A stretch of DNA of 64,000 nucleotides. It comes from Phascolomyces articulosus (taxonomy: Eukaryota; Mucoromycota; Mucoromycetes; Mucorales; Lichtheimiaceae). The position numbers and the translations under genes were made by a program. Of the stretch, positions 55,543 through 64,000 are shown in pieces (position 1 is the first letter of the stretch; every line of letters begins with the position of its first letter). Under the pieces are notes generated by a model. It worked only from the letters and a program-made list of their open reading frames with translations. It had not been told where the DNA came from and ran no database searches. Where the stretch lies: positions 248,001 through 312,000 of the forward strand of contig JAIXMP010000007.1 of NCBI GenBank assembly GCA_025677815.1, read 5' to 3'.

Positions 55543-56838
55543 TTAAAACATGACAGTATCACGTAATGAAAATCGAGGAATCTTTCGATTATCGCCTTCT
55601 TTACCCAATCGCCACAAATAAACATCCAAATTCCCTTCATTCATATGAGTGACAGTCGATACTGTTGGATCACCTTGTTTGACCAAATTCACAATTTGTT
55701 CACAAGCTACAACGGAAGCAGCACGAAGTGTTGTTGCTCTTGTTTCTCCAAGATCTTGACCTTCTCGAATGTCTGCTTTCCAAGTTTCTGGGATTTCCAG
55801 TACACCCAAATGAACCAATAATGTAGGGACCACATTATCAGCAAACACCGTAAGATGATCAATATCCACAAAGTCAAACCGATCTGGTTCTTGTTCACGG
55901 AAAAACATCCATAAATGATAGACCATGATTTGTGCCTTCTTCAACAGATAAACCTGTTGATTACCATTTAACGTATATATATCACGAAGTCCAGGTAATG
56001 CCTTGACAAGATGTTCAACGAGTTTTGAAGCAGAAGGTTTTTGACCTGGAACAGGTTTGGTGACATCCAAGATAAATGTTGCCAAATCGTTATATTTGTG
56101 TTGTTTTAAAAATTCACCTGTTGTATTTAATACAGAGGTAATACCATCGGCTAATGGTTTTAATTCGGTAGCTTCCGTCATGGTGATGAATGGCATATCT
56201 TTGGGTTTGACTTCACGATCAATAGGAAATTGGAATATTTCAGATATTTTGAATGCTGTCATGGAACTGAATGTTTCAGCATCCATAGGTGTACCACCGA
56301 TATGAAATGACATGGCACCGAAACGGATTGTATCAAATGCACTATTTTTTTTTAAAAAAAACAAAATAACATGAGATTGGATTTGCTTATTAGACAGTGA
56401 TATTTATGCAAGAGCAAAGACCGTGAGAATCGGTGTTTTTTTCTCAAGAACATACCCTCGTCCAGCAAGTTCGTGCAAAGGAACGCGGAAACCACTTCCA
56501 AAGTTCAAGAGATCGATTAACGCAACAAAGTTCAATTCTTCGGCAAGACTTGAAAATTTGAGCGGCATACGCATAGGCGTATCCACTGATAATTCTTCAA
56601 AACGATGTTTGTCAAGGTCCTTCAGAAACGATCTAATGCCATCATTGGAAACCTGCATTACGCGTTATAAAAGAATATAGGCAGTTGATCGGGATCAGTT
56701 TTAGAAAAAATAATCATTGAAACTTTATAATATTTATATGTAGTATTGTGAGAAGCGAACCTTGACTGGTCCATTTTCTGTGAGAGCTCGACATGAAGAT
56801 CGTACTGCTTCGAGATAATCGCCTTGTGGAAGTGCCAT
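55543..56838 (-). CDS. qng1: Queuosine 5'-phosphate N-glycosylase/hydrolase (QNG1, DUF2419)
   Basis: QNG1 (human C9orf64) releases queuine base from queuosine 5'-phosphate so that it can be reused in tRNA position 34. Three exons on the minus strand (56761-56838, 56456-56652, 55543-56341) give 357 residues, matching the family length. Typical stretches are FVALIDLLNFGSGFRVPLHE near residue 80 (NFG and the substrate pocket), RGAFDTIRFGAMSFHIGG and later DIDHLTVFADNVVPTLLVHLGVL, then EGNLDVYLWRLGKE near the end, which holds the conserved D-x-x-L-W segment. Fungi cannot make queuine and rely on salvage, so the gene fits. It is tandem with ubiquitin-L40 and has no shared function with it. Confidence 0.88.
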
Positions 56839-57569
56839 TGTTTCAAGTGAAAAAAAAGTATAAGTATATACAAGCTTCAAATCTGTTAAAACCTCCGCCT
56901 TTTATATTTCTTGCTGCGGTTAATTGAGTATCATGCGTCATCCATAGCAGTAAGTCATACCATTGTACAAATTTATGTTTGCTTACGTATACATCTAGCA
57001 TTAATCAGAAAAACGTAAAAAAAAAAATCTTATGTATCTCGCTGGAAGATGAGTTGTGGCACTAGTCGAGATTCTCTTAGTATTTGAGAATGTATAACAT
57101 AGTATACATGTCTTTTTTTTTCATGTTCTTGCAGCAGTGTTTCATAAGATTAATATAGGTAGGAATTACATGATAATCTTTTTATATTATCCAAATAAAT
57201 GATGTATATGAAAGGAGTTTTGATTGTATGTCTATTTATGAGTGAATTCAATAACTGTTTTTCTTAATAGGTACTGTTTTACTTGGCTCAATACCATCTA
57301 TCCACCTTGTTTATTTCGTCTTCTTACTTTTTTCTTTTTTTTAGAATGGTCCTATTGTAATATGCAGACATTATTGCTATGGTAGTCAAGTATACACATA
57401 TCGGTTTTCTTGCCTGAATCCACTATTTCACGTTCGCAGAAATAAAAACGCGGTACACGAAAAAATAATAAGCGATTTTCAACACCAAATCTGGATGGTA
57501 ACTTTTACTTTCCACGCTCCCTAATTTTTCTTTTTCTCTCCTCGTTTTTTTTCAGGATACACAACGAAA
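56839..57569. other. Intergenic region between divergent genes
   Basis: 731 AT-rich bases between QNG1 and the histone-fold gene. A TTTTTTTTCAG just upstream of the ATG at 57570 may be a 5' UTR splice acceptor. No other feature supported. Confidence 0.45.
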
Positions 57570-58297
57570 ATGGCATCAGGAGAATCAAACACACAACAAA
57601 CACAACAAAAACAGGATCGTGCTCTTGGTACAACTACACTTCCCATTGCTAGAGTCAAACGCGTCATTAAGGAAGATAAGGAAGTCTCTTTAATCAATGC
57701 TGAAGCCACATTTTGTGTCGCTTATGCAACAGTAAACGTTGTTCCTTTTGAATTCCTTTTTTTTTTTTATTTGGATCATCGATCAAAACAATGGATGAAT
57801 TGAACACTTATTGAAATATAAAATATTAGGAATTGTTTATGGAGTATCTTGTAAAAGAAGGGTTCACACGTGCACGAAAAGAAAAACGAAAAACTGTCTA
57901 TTATAAGGATCTTGGTAAGTATAGTTGCAGTGCTAGCTGTCAATAATAATAAAATGGGAGGGGGAACGTAGCAGAATAGTTATGATTAACCCCTAAAAAA
58001 TTGATATTGTATATTGTATCATCAGCCTCTGCTGTGAGCGAAGTAGAACAATTTGAATTCTTGGAAGATGTTATCCCACACACAATGACATTGAAAGCAG
58101 CCTTAGAACGACGAAAAGATACATTGGACGAAGGAGAATCAGGAGAACCCGCACGAAAGAAATCCAAGGTGGATCGAGATTCAAAAATGGCTACAGATAG
58201 TAATGGAGCACAAGATGAAGATGAAGATGACGATGATGATGATGGTGATGATGAAGATGAACAAACATCAGATCAAGATCCACAATCATCCACATAA
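57570..58297 (+). CDS. Histone-fold protein of the Dpb3/POLE4/CHRAC1 type
   Basis: Three exons (57570-57731, 57830-57914, 58026-58297) give 172 residues. After a Gln-rich start comes an NF-YC-like histone fold: TTLPIARVKRVIKEDKEVSL (helix 1), AEATFCVAYATELFMEYLVK (helix 2) and KTVYYKDLASAVSEVEQFEF (helix 3), then FLEDVIPHTMTL. The LPxARxKRxxKxD opening is shared by NF-YC, CHRAC1 and POLE4/Dpb3 proteins, which pair with a second histone-fold partner in DNA polymerase epsilon, CHRAC-type remodelers or NF-Y. The C-terminus is an acidic DEDEDDDDDDGDDEDE tail, common in Dpb3/Dls1-like proteins and CHRAC subunits. I favour Dpb3/CHRAC1; NF-YC is less likely because the flanking NF-Y signature is absent. 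Its stop lies 80 bases from the UTP6 stop. Confidence 0.8.
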
Positions 58298-58377
58298 AAA
58301 AGAGAAGAGACAAGAAGAGAAAGTTTTCTATTATATTACTTTTTTATTATATCATTTTTTTAGTAGTGTTATCATTT

Positions 58378-61300
58378 TTAATTGTCAAAGTGGAAATCTG
58401 GTACTTCTTTCGATGCTTTCCACAAAACATGATCAGCCTTTTTAAATTTCTTTTGTTCTCGAAGATAAGAGATATACATTTGGTAGATTTCTGTAATTAC
58501 GTTTTTTTTATCTTTCATTAGTTCACCTTTTTTTTTTGATTTTGATAATATATCATTCTCTTTTTTTTTTCCTTCCCATTTTCATTTCTTACCTTCTTTG
58601 TGTTGATGGAGGCGTGTTGCCATTTCATATAAATATTCTACTGCTTCATTGTTATCGTGTTGTTCTTCTTCGATGGTAAGGCATTTTTGATAAAATCGAT
58701 AGGTTGGGTAAAAGTTTTGGATGATCTTTTTGTAGACTGATCTTGCTGCAACAATACCCTTGGCTTCCAATTCCCAATCTACATAGCTACACAAGACCAA
58801 ATCTTTAATACGGTTTCGATCATCGTCATCAGTAGAAAGTGAGGGCAATAACAAAGTAACTTGTTCAACGGCATGCTATTTTTTTTTCATAATTCATTGT
58901 CATGTCAGTAAAATTGGATCTCACTTTTAGATGCATGGTCTTTTTAACAAAAAAAAAAGGTTTCTTACCATGTATACTTTATCAAGATTTTCTCCTCCTT
59001 CTTCTTTATTATCCATAGCAACACTAGTTTTCCATCGATTACCCAAACATTCCATATAAAAATCCCATAAATCATAGGATTCAGAACACTTCGTTAATGC
59101 TTGCTGGAACAATTTTTCTTCAGATTCTACAAGTTAATCCAATTTGTATATTTAGCAACTACATTTCTTTCATGCAAGACCCATATAAAACGTGCTTATA
59201 AAAATATGCTGTTTTTTACCATCATCTTTACTACAAAGTTGGATTCTCTTGCTCCACAAGTCGGAAGAATTTGGATATTGTTCAACGGCCTTTGTCACAA
59301 CGGATTGTGCTGGAGAAATAATAATAAAATGGGTGAGTTCAACAAATATATAGATCATCCCAAGTTGAAAGATTATCAAATTAGTCTTACCTTTTTCTTC
59401 GTCATATTCTAATAAAGAATCAACATGGTATTTACATAATACAGCAGATGAAACATTTGCTTTTCGAGCTGCTTTGAATGCTCGCTGTAATACTTTTGAC
59501 AAATACGTTTTCTAGTTTTATTATAAATAGTGAAAAGTTTATAAGTAAAAGAGATATACTGATGCAATCTTCATTATGCTTTTTCGTCTAGCTTTAATTT
59601 TTACTTACAAGGTTATCTTCAAATGTAAAGTTATGTTGATCGAGTAAAAATTCTGTATAAAGTTCAAACATTTCCGCAGTAGGAACGTCCTAATAATAAA
59701 ACATTTGGATCAGCTTCAAATGCGTTCAAATGATACAATCCCTGAAAAAAAATAGAGTATATACTTGAATTGCTTGATTAAAATCTTCTACACAAGCTCT
59801 GATAGCAGGGATAAAAGCGGGTTCACCAGTACCGATATATCTCGAGGTATCATTCTCTGATGATTGTTTAATTTTAGAGAATAAGTGCCGTTGAGCAAGG
59901 TAAGAACGAGCAACAGGGTCTGCTCCCATATCACGTTGGATTGTTTCGTATACATGGTCAATACCCTCTTCTGGGTCCGAGAACATACGATAAATATCTA
60001 CAAACTTGGTTCTGAAATCCAAATCATTTGGTATAGCTATATAGATGGATATCGTGTGTGTAAGTCGCTATTCGTTGTATGGATATAACATCGCATTACT
60101 TTCTTTTTTTTTTTATACCTTCAATAGCATTATCATAGACGATTTTAGCAAGTAAACCATTTAAAATAGGATTGACACCTTCTTTTAATGCTTCGGCAGC
60201 AGATGCTTCCATTTTTTTGACGGTTTTACGTTCACTGCTTTCCTCATTCCAATTTTCGACATCTTCCCCTGTAATGGTAGGAAGTTTGATTGTATTTTCG
60301 TCCATTTCATCCACATCCATAGCACGTTCCTCTTCCTCCTTTCGTTGTTGCTCTAATGATTTATCGTCTACGCCAAGAACACGTCGTCGTAATTTGATCT
60401 TTTCAACGTATAATAATTCAAGTCGGAAATATTCGTGCCATAAGTTTTTATTATCAGCATTTAATCGTAAGGCACGTTGCATTAATACTAAGAAAAAATA
60501 ATAACAAGGTATTAAAATCCTTCTCACATTCTATACCACCATAGAAATAATTTTATCTGCGTACATCCCTCCTGTTTCCATTTTCACTTCTTCCAAAAAA
60601 CTTGTTGATTTTTTTTTACCTCGTGCTGCAGAAGGATTTGCATTATCTTCGAATTCCCATGAGGAGGCCAAAATCCATAATTCTCCCTTTCGAGGATGAT
60701 GTTGAAGGGCACTGTATAAAAGTATATATTTAATGAGTTTCACATATCAAAATCATGCTTCATCCCAGTATGTAAGAAAAATAAGATAATTATTGTCCTC
60801 TCTTCCTACCTTACAAAAATACCACTTAATACATTATTGGCTTTACTTCGCTTTGCATGATCAATATATTGTATCCATAATGATACATCCCCATTAAATT
60901 TTATAAGTGCACGTTTAAATAACCCATTGATGCGTTGTTTAATAGAATATTCAGTAACACGAGATCCATCTTCACCTTCATTAGGTAATTCTATAATCAA
61001 CTTGGTTTCAGTATACCGAGAAAAAACAATGTATAACCTCTTAACCTATGACATACCTGGCATACGTGCTTTTCGCTTTTTTCGTAACATATCGAGATTC
61101 ATTTCATATTCAATATATCGCAAAAAGTCAATTTTTTTAACAATGCGTCGTGCAATGGCGTATTCAAAATTAGTTCGCTTTTTAATGATCGATTTGATCT
61201 CGACCTAATATATTACAATAGAGGTGTATGAATGTAGTTTAGTTATATACGATCAAGATACAAACGAATTTAAGAGTGGCGCGATCGTGTTGAAAAAAAT

Positions 61301-61394
61301 GCTGTGTTTTTACTTTATTAAAAAGTCCTTTTCGTTCAAGCTCCTCGAGCTCAGGAATCATGCGTTCCAATCGATATTGTACTGTTTCCGCCAT
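58378..61394 (-). CDS. utp6: U3 snoRNP/SSU processome protein UTP6
   Basis: UTP6 is a HAT-repeat subunit of the UtpB subcomplex of the small-subunit processome, needed for 18S rRNA maturation in the nucleolus. I trace 12 exons on the minus strand. The N-terminus is the UTP6 domain: MAETVQYRLERMIPELEELE, IIKKRTNFEYAIARR and VKKIDFLRYIEYEMNLDMLR. HAT (half-a-TPR) repeats follow, for example GDVSLWIQYIDHAKRSKA, KGELWILASSWEFE, NKNLWHEYFRLELLYVEKI and SSDLWSKRIQLC. An acidic insert lies near residue 245 (DVDEMDENT). The last repeats include VLCSYVDWELEAKG and YPTYRFYQKCLTIEEEQ. Total is about 700 residues, somewhat longer than yeast Utp6. One donor (GTAGGA after GIFV) had to be chosen by frame. 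Confidence 0.92.
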
Positions 61395-61994
61395 GGTGAT
61401 TGTTTAATACGGAAAAGGATCAATAGATCGTCGTCGTTTTACAAAAGTTGTCAAAACTATAAAAAAAAATAATTGACCAAAATTTTTATTTTTTCGTTTC
61501 CCGGCCTGAACGGAAGTGGTTCCACAAAATAAAACAAAATCAGAAATCAGATGTTGCATAACAACATGAACTACTCAATATAAAAGAGATGGTTGTAGTG
61601 AATATCCAAGTAAATTGCTTTGATATATATAAATTCTACTTGTTTATTATAGCACATTGTACAATTAAAAAATTAAAGATGTAAAAAGTTCTGCGATGTT
61701 ATATTTTTTGTATTGAAGATGAAGAAAAAGTTTAATGGACTAAATAACAAAAGAAAAACATTCAAAGAAATAGCAAGAATAAACATATGTAATCTTAATA
61801 TTATTTAGCTGTTGCCAAGACATAAAGTGCTTAACAAAACAGAACATATGTACTAAGTCTATTAATTGTGAGGTTGTCACTTGTCGATTTTATGATAACA
61901 AGATTTCTGATATTTCATAGTTGAAAAAAAATTACTTCACCGACATTTTAGTTTTTTGCATGTTTCGAGCGTTATTACTATCCCTATACACAGC
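61395..61994. other. Intergenic region between divergent genes
   Basis: 600 AT-rich bases between UTP6 and the ITFG1-like gene. An in-frame ATG at 61956 would extend the downstream protein, but I prefer 61995, which places the hydrophobic signal at the very N-terminus. Otherwise nothing is recognised. Confidence 0.45.
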
Positions 61995-64000
61995 ATGCTA
62001 AAGAATGTTGCAGTACTGATTTTATGCATCACAACCTTCGTTCTTGGACAAAATAACAATTTTCAATATGCTACTCGATTTCCACAAAATAAATTATACA
62101 ACTTATCGCCGAGTTCAACCGGCCTTGATGGCATCGATGGCACGGTAGCAGCATTTGGCGATTTCAATAACGATAAATTGTGAGTAGTACGCTTTCTCTT
62201 TGTCTGTATGAAACGAAACGAGAGAGATATATCTATTCAACCAAAGGAAAAGAATCCTTTTGTTTTTATTGTTTCCGTCATAAGTACAGTAATGAGAAAA
62301 AAATGAGCTAATCTCCTTTTTTTTTTCTAGTACTGACTTATTCATTCTTGGCGCCGACCAACACTCTTTATCTGTATATACTTGGCATCATCGTACGTAA
62401 TACATTAAAAAAAAGAAGACGATCAGTAACATATGAACCGATATATATATTAATAACGTGTTGACCATTTCGAAAATACATAGAAAACTTTACATTTATT
62501 CCACCAAGCACATCACCACAAATCGTAGAAAAAGACTTTGTTATTACAGGCGTCGTTCCAGGCGACTTTAACTATGATGGAAAGCTTGATGTATTATTAA
62601 TGGGACAAAGGAATCCAGAGAGTAGTTCGGATTCAGAGATATTATTAAGGATCTATCGAGGCAATGGAAATGATACTTTTGGTAAAAAAAAGAAGAGAGA
62701 GAGAGAGAGGAAGATTTTTTTGTTGTATGGGCAATTGGAATATAGGAGGGATAACAAACAAGAAAGGGACTAACAGTTTTTTTTTTATAGAATCTACTTA
62801 CATTGATATACCGTCAGCAAAAGGAAATCATCCTATGGTTTTGGACCTTACTGGAGATATGAAACTTGATTTACTTGGATACCCCTATGAAGGCGACAGT
62901 AATTCATTAAGTATGTGGATCAATACTGTGACCGAATCTCATTTAAATGCTACGTCGATATACAATGTGTAAGTCTCTGATTATTTTTTTTTTTTATTTG
63001 AACGTGAAAGAATGTGTCATCGAAAAAGAAAAACGGGTTATAACTTCTTTTCATATGTTAGTACTTCTGCATCTACTATATTGGATGAAAATGAGACAAA
63101 GAAATGTTTATGGGCTCATCCACATTCGAATGCGGTAGTAGATATTGATGGTGATTGTTTAGCTGGTAATGTATAAATTAAATATAGCGTGTATAATGAA
63201 TTTCTTTATTGGAGTAGGATGGATATATAGGTTTTGAAACACTAAACCACAAAAAAAAACATGGATTATAAACGGTTAGATCTTGTATTTGTGTGTCAAC
63301 ATACTGGATACCAAAGTTTACAAATATGGACAAACCAAAGAGATGAAGGATTCCAAAAAGCTCGTGAATTAAATCTACCACCGGGTGCAGGTCCAGTTAG
63401 TTATGGAGATATTGGTAAAACAAAAAGACTTTTCTATCTAATTCATGCAGAACAGAAATAAAGGAGAATGCGTGTGAAGGCTGATGAGAGGACGTGGTAC
63501 ATGATGTCATATTCTCTCCTTTCTTCTCTATGAAAATGAAAAAACTCTTAATTATATTATTGCATACTCATATATTTTTTATAGATGGAGATGGTTCAGT
63601 TGATATTGTATTCCCTGTGAGCCAAGGATCAAAACAACAAATCCATATTGTATATAATCAACAGATGGACCTTTGTTCCAAGGGAGATAACAGTGATAAC
63701 CCAAATTGTCGAAAAGCACAAAACCTTTGTATTGCTGATCCTGACTTTAGGTTTGATATGGATTCACCTGACAGTAATGTAAATAGCTTGTGAATTTTCA
63801 TGATAATCATTTGATAGAAAATGAAATTTCTGTTTTATTTATTTATTTATATTTATTGATTGACTTGACCTATCAAAATATATGTAGGGATATGTGATTT
63901 TCGATCTGGAAGGCTATATTGATTCCGGAGACTCTATTCAAACGCAAGATCCTGATTTCAAAGGAATATGGCCAATAGCTGTTCATCCCGGTAAAGATTA
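61995..64000 (+). CDS. ITFG1/LINKIN (T-cell immunomodulatory protein) homologue, 5' part (partial)
   Basis: TIP/LINKIN proteins are type I membrane proteins with integrin-like FG-GAP beta-propeller repeats, known in animals for cell adhesion. Eight exons are visible (61995-62179, 62331-62392, 62484-62681, 62791-62968, 63062-63165, 63280-63414, 63585-63778, 63888-64000 and beyond); all junctions keep the frame. A signal peptide (NVAVLILCITTFVLG) is followed by FG-GAP-like calcium sites of the D-x-N-x-D-x-x-D type: AAFGDFNNDKFTDLFILG, VVPGDFNYDGKLDVLLMG, DLTGDMKLDLLG, VVDIDGDCLADLVFV and SYGDIDGDGSVDIVFPV. A Cys-rich loop (DLCSKGDNSDNPNCRKAQNLC) matches the TIP family. The TM region and tail lie beyond the window. 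Confidence 0.85.

Overview
This is a eukaryotic window, almost certainly from an early-diverging fungus of the Mucoromycota (Mucorales-like). The DNA is AT-rich. Nearly every gene is broken by many short GT-AG introns, about 50-100 bases long, that end in TAG or CAG after T-rich tracts. The encoded proteins also look like Mucorales versions: a Rhizopus-like cyclophilin-40, a fused ADE5,7 purine enzyme, a ubiquitin-L40 fusion ending in KKKLK, and an SRPK kinase. I rebuilt exon-intron structures by hand from splice signals, reading-frame continuity and family knowledge. Exon edges may be off by a base or two, and no transcript data were available.

Layout. 1-3.7 kb: the start of a cyclophilin-40/Cpr6 gene (minus) diverges from a PIH1 gene (plus); both products are Hsp90/R2TP-type co-chaperones. 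A mitochondrial-looking PPR-like protein follows on the minus strand. 5.0-12.2 kb: a tandem pair of secreted S8 subtilases, the first carrying two in-frame stop codons and the second intact. 12.7-21.5 kb: ADE5,7 (purine synthesis), a GNAT acetyltransferase, a TMEM33/Pom33-type ER/nuclear-pore membrane protein, TYW3 (wybutosine in tRNA-Phe) and ARPC2 of the Arp2/3 complex. 21.5-24.6 kb is non-coding and holds a probable 332-bp pogo/Tigger-like MITE.

24.6-35.2 kb: a lysophosphatidic acid acyltransferase, an RNASEK/V-ATPase f-subunit protein, a 26-exon FANCJ/BRIP1 iron-sulfur helicase, a DsbA-fold thiol oxidoreductase-like protein and an intronless multi-spanning membrane protein of unknown function. 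36.6-47.0 kb: an SRPK-type kinase, a Pop3/RPP38-like RNase P/MRP subunit, a Rho GTPase and a 13-exon symplekin/Pta1. 48.0-53.1 kb: a P5-type ATPase with a signal peptide and a Cys-rich N-terminal domain. 54.3-64 kb: ubiquitin-L40, the queuosine salvage glycosidase QNG1, a Dpb3/CHRAC1-like histone-fold protein, UTP6 of the small-subunit processome, and the first eight exons of an ITFG1/LINKIN (TIP) homologue running off the right edge.

The genes are mostly housekeeping and do not form a pathway cluster, although RNA metabolism is well represented (TYW3, Pop3, SRPK, symplekin, QNG1, UTP6). I see no rRNA, tRNA, CRISPR array or viral gene. The best leads for follow-up are the decaying subtilase copy beside its intact paralogue, the ectodomain-bearing P5 ATPase with an altered PPxLP motif, the divergent Hsp90 co-chaperone pair, the MITE, and the unidentified intronless membrane protein.
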